DNA from: Mycolicibacterium porcinum
GTDB taxonomy: Bacteria; Actinomycetota; Actinomycetes; Mycobacteriales; Mycobacteriaceae
Reading direction: 5' to 3'
Assembly (NCBI GenBank): GCA_001942045.1
Contig: MSTD01000008.1
Coordinates: 1 to 64,000 of the forward strand
Length of the DNA stretch: 64,000 nucleotides
Below, one piece after another: positions 35,447 to 43,457 of the stretch. Each line of letters starts with the position of its first letter. Positions within the stretch are counted from its first letter, which is position 1. The notes below the pieces were generated by a model. That model did not search any database and had not been told where the DNA came from. It saw nothing but the letters and a program-made list of their open reading frames with translations. Made by a program: the position numbers and the translations under genes.

Positions 35447-36733
35447 ATGAGTTATTTCAGGCGCTCGGGTATCCGGGCGACGATGGCCGGCATAGGAATG
35501 ATGTTCCTGGCATTCCTTCTCGCCATTCCGGTCGCCCACGCCGCCGAAGTCATGCGGATCACGTTCATTCGCCACGGTGAGTCCACCGCGAACGCGGCGA
35601 ACGTCGCCGACTCCTCGGTGCCGGGACCCGTCCTCACCGAGAAGGGGCAACAGCAGGCGCGTGACATCGTCAAAGTCTTGGGCGACAACAACTACGATGC
35701 GATCTACGCCTCGACCATGGTCCGGACCCAACTGACCGCGGCACCGATGGCGGAGTACCTCGGCCTCCCGATCCAGGTCGTTCCCGGCCTTCAGGAAATC
35801 GAGGCGGGAATCTACGAGGGAACTCCGGAATCCGATGCGGTCAAGGGCTATCTACAGGCTCCGTTGAAATGGCTCCAGGGTGATCTCGATGCCCGCATTC
35901 CCGGCTCGATCAATGGCCGGGAATTCGATGCCCGCATGGATGGCGCAATTCAGACCATGTACGACAACGGGGACCGGAATGTGGCGGCATTCTCGCATGG
36001 CGGCGCCATTATGTTCTGGGTTTTCCTGAATGCGGAAAATGCAGACCCGATGTGGTTGATGACCAACCCGCTGCGAAACACCGGCTACGTCGTGGTGGAG
36101 GGCAATCCCGAGGACGGCTGGCGCGTCGTCAATTGGAACGGCACCGAGATCGGGCCCGAAACCCCGTTCCGCGTTGAGGCCCTACGGCAGGTGCGGACGC
36201 TGTCGAGGCAGCTCAATGCCGCGGTCGAGCAGGTGACGGATGCCTTCGCCACCCGCGATCCGGCGACTATCGCCACCGCGATCAACCGCAGCATCGCCGA
36301 CGCCAGCTTCTCCGTGACGAAGTTCAACCGCGCGATCAATGCCGAGATCATCGACCGGGTGAAGAAGGCAATCCCCAAGAGCGAGAGTGAATTACGCGAG
36401 AAGGTGGAGTCCGGCATCGAGAGTGTCAAGACCGCTGTGGACAGCACATCGACCAAGCAAGCCGAATCGACTCCCGAGCCGACGGTCTCCGAAGTGCGGA
36501 CCGTCGCCAAGTCAGGCACAGGCGCAACAGATCTCAAGGATGGGAACAAGGCGGTTCCCGGCCTGAAGAAGGCGGTGACCGAGTCGCGCGACAAGGTGCG
36601 CGCAGCCGTCGCGGACACTCGCGATCAGGTCTCATCCTCGGTGCGCCACATCAAGGACGCGGTCAAGAAGGCGACCGACCGGGCCGGGGGCCAGACCCGC
36701 GACAATGACACCTCCGCGAAGGATGCCGCCTAA
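35447..36733 (+). CDS. Secreted histidine phosphatase, copy 3 of tandem array
   Basis: A 428-residue paralogue with signal peptide ending LAIPVAHAAE, canonical TFIRHGESTAN, IYASTMVRTQLTA, and AFSHGGAIMFW. The insert between the second and third motifs is shorter than in copy 2. The tail keeps ATDLKDGNKAVPG, then a charged helix (AVTESRDKVRAAVADTRDQV) and a SAKDAA end. The start ATG 35447 has GGAGG 11 bp upstream. The 123-bp gap after the previous terminator is AT-rich (aaacaacgagacatctccac), fitting a separate promoter. Confidence 0.85.
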   Translation: MSYFRRSGIRATMAGIGMMFLAFLLAIPVAHAAEVMRITFIRHGESTANAANVADSSVPGPVLTEKGQQQARDIVKVLGDNNYDAIYASTMVRTQLTAAPMAEYLGLPIQVVPGLQEIEAGIYEGTPESDAVKGYLQAPLKWLQGDLDARIPGSINGREFDARMDGAIQTMYDNGDRNVAAFSHGGAIMFWVFLNAENADPMWLMTNPLRNTGYVVVEGNPEDGWRVVNWNGTEIGPETPFRVEALRQVRTLSRQLNAAVEQVTDAFATRDPATIATAINRSIADASFSVTKFNRAINAEIIDRVKKAIPKSESELREKVESGIESVKTAVDSTSTKQAESTPEPTVSEVRTVAKSGTGATDLKDGNKAVPGLKKAVTESRDKVRAAVADTRDQVSSSVRHIKDAVKKATDRAGGQTRDNDTSAKDAA

Positions 36734-36779
36734 CGCCACGACCTGCGCCGTTCTAAGCACCAATCAGGACGACCGGATT

Positions 36780-36804
36780 GGCCCTTTCGCCGTGCGAAGG
36801 GGCC
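36780..36804. terminator. Hairpin after phosphatase copy 3
   Basis: Stem GGCCCTTTCGC / GCGAAGGGGCC around a cgt loop with one mismatch, 46 bp past the copy 3 stop. Moderately strong; probable terminator. Confidence 0.6.
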
Positions 36805-36823
36805 GATCTCCTTCTCCCGGTCC

Positions 36824-37336
36824 GCCCAGATCCCGGGGTCGATCGACGGCAACGAGTTCGATGCCCGCACGGACGGCGCCCTCAAGGCCGTGTACGACAG
36901 CGGCGCTCGCAATGCCGTCGTGTACTCCCACGGTGGCACGATCATGTTCTGGATGATGAATGAACGTCGACAACCCGGATCCGATGCTCATCCTGCAGCA
37001 CCCACTCAGCAACACCGATACCGTTGTGGTTGAGGGCAATCCGGAAGACGGCTGGACCCTGGTGAACTGGAACGGGGGTCGAGGTGGCCAAGGAACCGGA
37101 ACTGCCGACGAAGCTGCTGGTCGACGTGCGGGACGCGGTGGTCGTACCGCAGACCGCGGCTTACAACGTCGGGCAGGCGCTAAAGACCGGGGACCTGCCA
37201 CGATCACCAAGGCCGCACAGGACGGGGTCGAGGACGTCGTCAACGCGCCGGTCAAGTTGGTCAAGGATGTCGCTGAGGACACCGGTGACGAACTCGCCAA
37301 GGCGAGCCGGCCGGCTGCGGTGGAACCAGCGAAGAC
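36824..37336 (+). pseudogene. Decayed fourth histidine phosphatase copy
   Basis: Homology to the array starts abruptly in mid-protein (IPGSIDGNEFDARTDGALKA), so the signal peptide and the RHG catalytic strand are missing. The reading frame then breaks three times. After MFWMM, a 4-bp duplication (tgaatgaa for tgaa) shifts into NVDNPDPMLILQHPLSNTDT. A run of five G instead of four after NWN shifts into VEVAKEPELPTKLLVDVRDA. A third break precedes ATITKAAQDGVEDVVNAP. The tail with DGNKA is absent. The middle resembles copy 1 (QHPLSNTD) while the ends resemble copies 2 and 3, so it may be a recombinant. Not functional. Confidence 0.85.
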
Positions 37337-37366
37337 TCCCCCGCAAGCGGGAGGCGCCCCCAGCTC

Positions 37367-37398
37367 AGACCCCCGAAATCCTTTGATTTCGGGGGTCT
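37367..37398. terminator. Bidirectional terminator between pseudogene and SDR gene
   Basis: Stem AGACCCCCGAAATC / GATTTCGGGGGTCT around cttt, followed on the plus strand by TT. It lies 24 bp beyond the stop of the minus-strand SDR gene and can serve both directions. Confidence 0.85.
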
Positions 37399-37421
37399 TT
37401 GCCTCTGCTCGGCGGCGAAAC

Positions 37422-38327
37422 TCAGGCGCCGTAAACCGGGACGGCGGGACGGGCCTGGGCCAGCAGGTCCTTGACGACCGGGCCCAGCTCGGCGGGATCC
37501 CACTTCGCGCCCTTGTCGATCTGCGGGCCGTGGGCCCAGCCCTCGGCGATGCGGATCTTGCCGCCCTCGAGCTCGAACATCTTGCCGGTGACGTCCTTCG
37601 ACTCGACGCTGCCCAGCCACACCACCAGCGGGGAGATGTTCTCCGCGGCCATGGCGTCGAAGGCCTGGTCCTGGGTGGCCATCATGTCGGCGAACACGGT
37701 CTCGGTCATCCGGGTCCGGGCCGAGGGCGCGATGGCGTTGGCGGTGACGCCGTAGCGGCCCATCTCGGCCGCGGCCACCAGGGTCAGCGCGGCGATGCCG
37801 GCCTTGGAGGCGCTGTAGGTGGCCTGACCGACGCTGCCCTGAAGCCCGGCGCCGGAGCTGGTGTTGATGATGCGGGCGTCAACGGTCTCGCCGGCTTTGG
37901 ACTTGGCCCGCCAGTACGAGGCGGCGTGCTTCATGGTGGCGAAGTGCCCCTTGAGATGCACGGCGGTGACGGCGTCGAATTCTTCCTCAGTGGCGTTGGC
38001 GAACATCCGGTCACGCACGATGCCGGCGTTGTTGACCAGCACGTCCAGGGTGCCAAAGGTGTCGACCGCCTGCTGGATCAGCGCCTCGGCCTGGCCCCAG
38101 TCAGCAACGTTGGAACCGTTGGCAACGGCTTCGCCTCCGGCGGCGACGATCTCGTCGACCACGTTCTGTGCAGCGCTGCCACCACCGGCCGGTGATCCGT
38201 CCAGGCCGACGCCGATGTCGTTGACCACGACGCGGGCACCTTCGGCGGCGAACGCGAGCGCGTGCTCACGCCCGATGCCGCCACCGGCACCCGTCACGAT
38301 GACCACGCGGCCGTCGAGCAATCCCAT
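37422..38327 (-). CDS. Short-chain dehydrogenase, Rv3548c-like (KstR2 regulon)
   Basis: A 301-residue SDR of the larger peroxisomal-type subgroup. The NAD(P) motif is VIVTGAGGGIGREHALAFA, then LVNNAGIVRD and the active-site YSASKAG preceded by an INTSS serine region. MFELEGGKIRIAEGW near the end is typical of the multifunctional-enzyme type SDRs. It is second in a two-gene minus-strand unit behind the KstR2 operator, 21 bp after the other SDR. Proposed to be a hydroxyacyl-CoA dehydrogenase in late ring degradation; the exact step is not settled. Confidence 0.9.
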   Translation of the reverse strand: MGLLDGRVVIVTGAGGGIGREHALAFAAEGARVVVNDIGVGLDGSPAGGGSAAQNVVDEIVAAGGEAVANGSNVADWGQAEALIQQAVDTFGTLDVLVNNAGIVRDRMFANATEEEFDAVTAVHLKGHFATMKHAASYWRAKSKAGETVDARIINTSSGAGLQGSVGQATYSASKAGIAALTLVAAAEMGRYGVTANAIAPSARTRMTETVFADMMATQDQAFDAMAAENISPLVVWLGSVESKDVTGKMFELEGGKIRIAEGWAHGPQIDKGAKWDPAELGPVVKDLLAQARPAVPVYGA

Positions 38328-38348
38328 TGTGATGTCTCCTTTTTCGAG

Positions 38349-39131
38349 TTACTTGATGTCAGCGGTCGTGGTGGACAGGTAGTGCGGCGGCTCGCCGCCA
38401 CCGTGCACCTCCAGCGTGGCCCCACTGATATATGAGGCGGCTGCGGACGACAAAAATGCTGTGGCCCAGCCGATATCGGCCGGCTTGGCAAGCCGCCCCA
38501 GTGGAACGTTGCGGGAGATCGCCGCGATGGACTCGGCGTCACCGTAGAACAGCTCGGACTGTTCGGTCTCGACCATCCCGACCACCACCGAGTTCACCCG
38601 CACCTTGGGCGCCCACTCGACGGCCAGTGTCGAGGTGAGGTTGTCGATACCGGCCTTGGCCGCGCCGTAGGCAGCCGTCCCCGGGGTGGGTCGGTGGCCG
38701 CTGACGCTGGAGATGTTGACGATCGTCCCGCCGGTCTCCTGCTTCTGCATCACCGCATTGGCATGGGTGGATACCGAGAGCGCGCCGATCAGGTTGAGTT
38801 CGATGATCTTTGTGCTGAACTTCGCCGACGCATCGGCGGCGAGCACATAGGGCGAGCCGCCGGCGTTGTTGATCACGACGTCCAGCCGGCCGTGCTTCTC
38901 GACAATGCTTTCGATGAGCGACTTCACGGAGTCGTCATCCCGGATGTCGCAGCTGTGGAATTCGTAGGGCAGCCCCTCGACCGGGCGGCGTGCGCAGGTC
39001 ACCACGGTTGCGCCCTGACCGGCAAAAACCGCGCTGATCCCTGCGCCAACCCCTCGTACTCCACCGGTCACCAGGACCACCTTGTCGGTCAAACCCAAAC
39101 TGATGGCGCCGACTTCTGGCGTAACTGTCAC
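38349..39131 (-). CDS. Short-chain dehydrogenase, Rv3549c-like (KstR2 regulon)
   Basis: A 260-residue classical SDR: VVLVTGGVRGVGAGISAVFA, VVINNAGGSPY, VNISSVSG and YGAAKAGID (catalytic Tyr-Lys). The GTG at 39131 gives MTVTPEVGAISLGLTDK. The KstR2 operator is 16 bp upstream, so this is the first gene of the SDR pair and is repressed together with the divergent echA20 operon. Its substrate in steroid ring C/D degradation is not assigned. Confidence 0.9.
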   Translation of the reverse strand: MTVTPEVGAISLGLTDKVVLVTGGVRGVGAGISAVFAGQGATVVTCARRPVEGLPYEFHSCDIRDDDSVKSLIESIVEKHGRLDVVINNAGGSPYVLAADASAKFSTKIIELNLIGALSVSTHANAVMQKQETGGTIVNISSVSGHRPTPGTAAYGAAKAGIDNLTSTLAVEWAPKVRVNSVVVGMVETEQSELFYGDAESIAAISRNVPLGRLAKPADIGWATAFLSSAAASYISGATLEVHGGGEPPHYLSTTTADIK

Positions 39132-39146
39132 TGTGCTAGCGTACCA

Positions 39147-39160
39147 AGCAAGTGCTTGCT
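39147..39160. promoter_or_regulatory. KstR2 operator in the SDR/echA20 divergent promoter
   Basis: AGCAAGTGCTTGCT matches AnCAAGnnCTTGnT exactly and lies within the larger near-palindrome AAGCAAGTGCTTGCTT. It is 16 bp from the SDR start and 31 bp from the echA20 ATG. KstR2 is released by HIP-CoA, the product of FadD3. Confidence 0.92.
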
Positions 39161-39190
39161 TAGGTAGCGACCCCTTCAGGAAGTGGATTG

Positions 39191-39946
39191 ATGACGATCA
39201 CCACCAAGACAGTCGAACCGGGCATCGTCTCGGTCACCGTCAACTACCCGCCCGTCAACGCCATCCCGTCGGCCGGCTGGTTCGAACTCGGCGATGCGAT
39301 CACCGCAGCAGGCCGCGACCGCAGCACCCACGTGGTGATCCTGCGAGCCGAGGGCCGTGGCTTCAACGCCGGTGTGGACATCAAGGAGATGCAGAACACC
39401 GAGGGCTTCACCGCCCTGATCGACGCCAACCGTGGCTGCTACCACGCGTTCAAGTCCGTCTACGAGTGCGAGGTCCCCGTCGTCGCCGCCGTCAACGGCT
39501 TCTGTGTGGGCGGCGGCATCGGCCTCGTCGGCAACGCCGACGTGATCGTGGCCTCCGACGACGCCAAGTTCGGTCTGCCCGAGGTGGAGCGGGGCGCCCT
39601 CGGCGCCGCCACTCACCTGTCCCGGCTGGTCCCCCAGCACCTGATGCGCCGGCTGTTCTTCACCGCCGCAACGGTTCCCGCCGAGACGCTGCACCACTTC
39701 GGTTCCGTCCACGAGGTCGTCCCGCGCGAGGAACTCGACGAGGCCGCGCTGCGCGTCGCCCGCGACATCGCCAGCAAGGACACCCGGGTGATCCGGGCGG
39801 CCAAGGAAGCGCTGAACTTCATCGACGTGCAGCCCGTCAACGCGCGGTACCGCATGGAGCAGGGCTTCACCTTCGAACTCAACCTGTCCGGTGTGTCCGA
39901 CGAACACCGCGACGCCTTCGCCGGCACTGACAAGGGATCCAAATAA
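39191..39946 (+). CDS. echA20: Crotonase-family ring hydrolase EchA20
   Basis: A 251-residue crotonase-fold protein. RAEGRGFNAGVDIKEM forms the first oxyanion-hole segment, and AAVNGFCVGGGIGLVGNADV the second. EchA20 hydrolytically opens steroid ring D of the bicyclic CoA intermediate, before IpdAB opens ring C. ATG 39191 is preferred over the adjacent TTG (39188); AGGAAG lies 7 bp upstream. It starts a four-gene operon echA20-ipdA-ipdB-ipdC, with only one base between its stop and ipdA. Confidence 0.93.
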   Translation: MTITTKTVEPGIVSVTVNYPPVNAIPSAGWFELGDAITAAGRDRSTHVVILRAEGRGFNAGVDIKEMQNTEGFTALIDANRGCYHAFKSVYECEVPVVAAVNGFCVGGGIGLVGNADVIVASDDAKFGLPEVERGALGAATHLSRLVPQHLMRRLFFTAATVPAETLHHFGSVHEVVPREELDEAALRVARDIASKDTRVIRAAKEALNFIDVQPVNARYRMEQGFTFELNLSGVSDEHRDAFAGTDKGSK

Positions 39947-39947
39947 C

Positions 39948-40835
39948 ATGGCAGACAAGAGGACAACTCTCGACGAGGCGGTCGCCTCGATCGAAAGCGG
40001 CATGACCATCGGCATCGGTGGGTGGGGTTCACGACGCAAGCCGATGGCCTTCGTCCGCGCCCTGCTGCGCACCGACGTCAAAGACCTGACGGTGGTCACC
40101 TACGGCGGCCCAGACCTGGGCCTGCTGTGCTCGGCGGGCAAGGTCAAGCGCGTCTACTACGGCTTCGTCTCGCTGGACTCGCCGCCGTTCTACGACCCGT
40201 GGTTCGCGCGCCGTCGCACCGAAGGCGCCATCGAGGCCCGCGAGATGGACGAGGGCATGCTGCGCTGCGGCCTGCAGGCTGCCGCCCAGCGGTTGCCGTT
40301 CCTGCCGATCCGCGCCGGACTCGGCAGCGACGTCCGCACCTTCTGGGGCGATGAGCTCAAGACTGTGAAGTCGCCGTACCCGACCGACGGCGCCCACGAG
40401 GAACTGATCGCGATGCCCGCGCTGAACCTCGACGCGGCGTTCGTGCACATGAATCTTGGTGACGCCCAGGGCAATGCGGCCTACACCGGCATCGACCCGT
40501 ACTTCGATGACCTGTTCCTGATGTCGGCACAGCGCCGCTTCCTGTCGGTCGAGCGCGTGGTGTCCACCGAGGAACTCGTCAAAGCCGTTCCGACGCAGGC
40601 TCTTCTGATCAACCGGATGATGGTCGATTCCGTGGTGGAGGCCCCCAACGGCGCCCACTTCACCACCAACGAGCCCGATTACCGGCGCGACGAGAAGTTC
40701 CAGCGCCACTACGCAGAGGCCGCAGGTTCCGACGAGACCTGGGCCGAGTTCGTCAAGACGTATCTGTCCGGCAGCGAGGCCGATTACCAGGCCGCTGTGC
40801 GGAAATTCAAGGAAGATCAGGAGGCCGCCAAGTGA
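39948..40835 (+). CDS. ipdA: Ring-cleaving CoA hydrolase alpha subunit IpdA
   Basis: A 295-residue protein of the class I CoA-transferase alpha fold (GMTIGIGGWGSRRKPMAFVRALL, then LTVVTYGGPDLGLLCSAGKV). IpdA and IpdB form a heteromer that hydrolyses the ring C of COCHEA-CoA rather than transferring CoA. The ATG is 39948, one base after the echA20 stop. ipdB overlaps its end by 4 bp. Confidence 0.94.
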   Translation: MADKRTTLDEAVASIESGMTIGIGGWGSRRKPMAFVRALLRTDVKDLTVVTYGGPDLGLLCSAGKVKRVYYGFVSLDSPPFYDPWFARRRTEGAIEAREMDEGMLRCGLQAAAQRLPFLPIRAGLGSDVRTFWGDELKTVKSPYPTDGAHEELIAMPALNLDAAFVHMNLGDAQGNAAYTGIDPYFDDLFLMSAQRRFLSVERVVSTEELVKAVPTQALLINRMMVDSVVEAPNGAHFTTNEPDYRRDEKFQRHYAEAAGSDETWAEFVKTYLSGSEADYQAAVRKFKEDQEAAK

Positions 40836-41581
40836 GTGCCGTGACCCGTGCCGAGGTGTGCGCCGTCGCCTGCGCCGAGTTGTTCCGCGACGCCGGTGAG
40901 ATTATGGCCAGCCCGATGACCACCGTCGTCCAGATCGGTGCCCGGCTGGCCCGGCTGACCTTCTCCCCCGACATCGTGCTGACCGACGGCGAGGCCCGGA
41001 TCCTGGCCGACACCCCGGCCATCGGCGCCCCCTTCACCGTCGAGGGCTGGATGCCGTTCAACCGGGTCTTCGAGACCTTGGCCTGGGGCAAGCGCCACGT
41101 GGTGATGGGCGCCAACCAGATCGACCGCTACGGCAACCAGAACCTGTCGGCGTTCGGCCCGATCCAGCACCCGACCCGGCAGATGTTCGGTGTCCGCGGC
41201 GCGCCCGGCAACAGCATCAACCACACCACCAGCTACTTCGTAGGCAACCACTCCAAGCGGGTGTTCTGCGAGTCGGTGGACATCGTGTCCGGAATCGGCT
41301 GGGACAAGGTCGATCCCGAGAACCCGGCCTACCGGTTCGCCAACATCTACCGCGTGGTGTCCAACCTGGGCGTGTTCGACTTCAACGGCCCCGACCATCA
41401 GATGCGCGCGGTGTCGCTGCACCCGGGCGTCGAGGCCCAGCAGGTCGCGGACAACACCTCGTTCGAGGTGCACGGCCTGGAAGAGGCCGACACCACCCGG
41501 CTGGCCACCGAGGAGGAGCTCAAGCTGCTCCGCGAGGTCATCGATCCGAAGTCGTTGCGCGACAAAGAAGTCAAGGCCTAA
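40832..41581 (+). CDS. ipdB: Ring-cleaving CoA hydrolase beta subunit IpdB
   Basis: A 249-residue beta-type CoA-transferase fold protein: IVLTDGEARILAD, VMGANQIDRYGNQNLSAFG and VRGAPGNSINHTTSYF. It lacks the ExG glutamate of true CoA transferases (region AFGPIQHPTRQMFGVRGAPG), consistent with the hydrolase role. GTG start overlapping the ipdA stop (GTGA) indicates coupled synthesis of equimolar subunits. Followed after 3 bp by ipdC. Confidence 0.94.
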   Translation: MSAVTRAEVCAVACAELFRDAGEIMASPMTTVVQIGARLARLTFSPDIVLTDGEARILADTPAIGAPFTVEGWMPFNRVFETLAWGKRHVVMGANQIDRYGNQNLSAFGPIQHPTRQMFGVRGAPGNSINHTTSYFVGNHSKRVFCESVDIVSGIGWDKVDPENPAYRFANIYRVVSNLGVFDFNGPDHQMRAVSLHPGVEAQQVADNTSFEVHGLEEADTTRLATEEELKLLREVIDPKSLRDKEVKA

Positions 41582-41584
41582 AGA

Positions 41585-42655
41585 ATGGGCAAGCTCAAGA
41601 CTCCGCTGACCGAACTGGTCGGCATCGAACATCCCGTCGTGCAGACGGGGATGGGCTGGGTGGCCGGTGCCCGACTGGTCGCTGCCACCTCCAATGCCGG
41701 CGGGCTCGGCATCCTGGCGTCGGCGACCATGACGCTCGAGGAACTGCAAACCGCCGTCACCAAGGTCAAGGCCGCCACCGACAAACCCTTCGGCATCAAC
41801 ATGCGTGCCGATGCGGGTGATGCCGGTGCGCGCGTCGACCTCCTGATCCGCGAAGGAGTCAAAGTCGCCTCCTTCGCTCTAGCTCCCAAGCCCGAGCTGA
41901 TCGCCAAGCTGAAAGATGCGGGCGTCGTGGTGATCCCGTCGGTCGGTGCGGCCAAGCACGCCAAGAAGGTGGCCGGCTGGGGTGCCGACGCGGTGATCGT
42001 GCAGGGCGGTGAGGGCGGTGGCCACACGGGCCCCGTCGCCACCACGCTGCTGCTGCCCTCGGTGCTCGATGCCGTCAAGGACACCGGCATGCCGGTGATC
42101 GCCGCCGGTGGCTTCTTCGACGGACGTGGCCTTGCCGCGGCGCTGTCCTACGGCGCCGCTGGGGTTGCCATGGGAACGCGGTTCCTGCTGACCTCGGATT
42201 CCACCGTGCCCGACGCGGTCAAGGAGCGGTACCTGCAGGCCGCCCTGGACGGCACCGTCGTGTCCACCCGCGTCGACGGCATGCCGCACCGCGTGCTGCG
42301 CACCGGCCTGGTCGAAAAGCTGGAGAGCGGCTCGCGGGCACGCGGTTTCGCTGCCGCCGTCGGCAACGCCCAGAAGTTCAAGAAGCTCTCGGGGATGACC
42401 TGGCTGTCGATGGTCAAGGACGGCCTGGCGATGCGGCACGGCAAAGAGCTCACCTGGTCGCAGGTCGTGATGGCGGCCAACACCCCGATGCTGCTCAAAG
42501 CCGGCCTGGTGGAGGGCAATACCGACGCCGGCGTGCTGGCCTCGGGCCAGGTCGCCGGCATCATCAACGACCTGCCGTCGTGTGCTGAGCTGGTCGAGAA
42601 GATCGTCGACGACGCCGTAGCACACCTGCAGTCGGCATCGGGCTACATCCAGTAG
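41585..42655 (+). CDS. ipdC: NMO-family flavin oxidoreductase IpdC
   Basis: A 356-residue nitronate monooxygenase-like TIM barrel. FMN-binding features are TGMGWVAGARLVAATSNAGG, VIVQGGEGGGHTGPVATTLL and VIAAGGFFDGRGLAAALSYG. IpdC oxidises 5-hydroxy-HIC-CoA to introduce the double bond needed for ring D opening. In M. tuberculosis the next gene is fdxB; here it is absent and the operon ends in a long hairpin 16 bp later. Confidence 0.92.
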   Translation: MGKLKTPLTELVGIEHPVVQTGMGWVAGARLVAATSNAGGLGILASATMTLEELQTAVTKVKAATDKPFGINMRADAGDAGARVDLLIREGVKVASFALAPKPELIAKLKDAGVVVIPSVGAAKHAKKVAGWGADAVIVQGGEGGGHTGPVATTLLLPSVLDAVKDTGMPVIAAGGFFDGRGLAAALSYGAAGVAMGTRFLLTSDSTVPDAVKERYLQAALDGTVVSTRVDGMPHRVLRTGLVEKLESGSRARGFAAAVGNAQKFKKLSGMTWLSMVKDGLAMRHGKELTWSQVVMAANTPMLLKAGLVEGNTDAGVLASGQVAGIINDLPSCAELVEKIVDDAVAHLQSASGYIQ

Positions 42656-42670
42656 CTTTCCTCCGCGAAC

Positions 42671-42718
42671 AGACGTAAAACTGCCCCTTTTCCCGTGAAG
42701 AGGGGCAGTTTTGCGTCT
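42671..42718. terminator. Long hairpin terminator after ipdC
   Basis: A 21-bp stem running from AGACGTAAAACTGCCCC to GGGGCAGTTTTGCGTCT, around a TTTTcccgtgAAGA centre, with a single mismatch in the arm. Exceptionally long for a terminator. It ends the KstR2 operon and marks the left border of the accessory block. Confidence 0.85.
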
Positions 42719-42755
42719 GCTCGCGGTGGTTGTCGGCACTTGGCACAGTGGAGAC

Positions 42756-43457
42756 ATGGACATCCGTGGCGTCGAGCATCCACTGATCCGGCGGGCCGCC
42801 GAAGCCCTGCACAACTTCAACAGTCGGCACCCCTGGAGCCACAACGACCATTTCCACCGGTGGATCCTGGCGAACCTGCCGGCCCGCCGCGGAACCGCGA
42901 TCGACATCGGCTGCGGTCAAGGCGCGTTGGTGGCCCAGCTGGCCGCGCAGTTCACACACGTCCGTGGCACGGATCTCGATCCGGGTATGCGCGCCGAAGC
43001 GGCCCGGCGCTGCGCCGACCTGACCAACGTCACGATCGACGACAGCCAACTCGCCCAACTCGACGGACCCGTCGACCTGGTCACCATGATCGCCGTGCTA
43101 CACCATCTCGACGTCGAGCAGGCGCTGACCGACATCACGCGGCTATTGGCCCCAGGCGGACGGTTCCTGTGCGTCGGACTCGCCGCCCCTGCCTCGATCC
43201 GTGACACCGCATGGGATTTGGCGTCGGCGGTGACCAACCCGATCATCGGCCTGATCAAGCATCCGCGCCCGGTGCGCAGTGGGCCGCAACCTCCTCCGTT
43301 TCCGGTTCGGGATCCCCAGCTCAGCTTCGACGAGATGCGAGCGATCGTCGACCGCGTGATGCCGGGAGCCGAGATGCGGCACCGGCTGGCGTTCCGGCAC
43401 ACCATCCGCTGGACGAAACCCGGCGAGGCCACTCAGCGCAACGCGGCACCGAAGTAG
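42756..43457 (+). CDS. SAM-dependent methyltransferase (class I)
   Basis: A 233-residue methyltransferase. SAM-binding motif I is TAIDIGCGQGALVAQLAAQF; VRGTDLDPGMRAEA and DLVTMIAVLHHLDVEQALTDI follow, then RLLAPGGRFLCVG. This is the small-molecule class (Methyltransf_11/25 type). ATG 42756 has GGAG at 2-5 bp, rather close; an ATG at 42711 would start inside the terminator stem and is rejected. The gene is convergent with pucR, overlapping its end by 25 bp. Substrate unknown. Confidence 0.88.
   Translation: MDIRGVEHPLIRRAAEALHNFNSRHPWSHNDHFHRWILANLPARRGTAIDIGCGQGALVAQLAAQFTHVRGTDLDPGMRAEAARRCADLTNVTIDDSQLAQLDGPVDLVTMIAVLHHLDVEQALTDITRLLAPGGRFLCVGLAAPASIRDTAWDLASAVTNPIIGLIKHPRPVRSGPQPPPFPVRDPQLSFDEMRAIVDRVMPGAEMRHRLAFRHTIRWTKPGEATQRNAAPK

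Noticed and set aside
36960..38195. A 411-codon plus-strand frame starting in the phosphatase remnant
   Set aside because: It reads one segment of the pseudogene and then the antisense of the SDR gene through a terminator; not a single protein.
42711..42755. Upstream ATG start for the methyltransferase
   Set aside because: Lies in the descending arm of the ipdC terminator and lacks a ribosome site.
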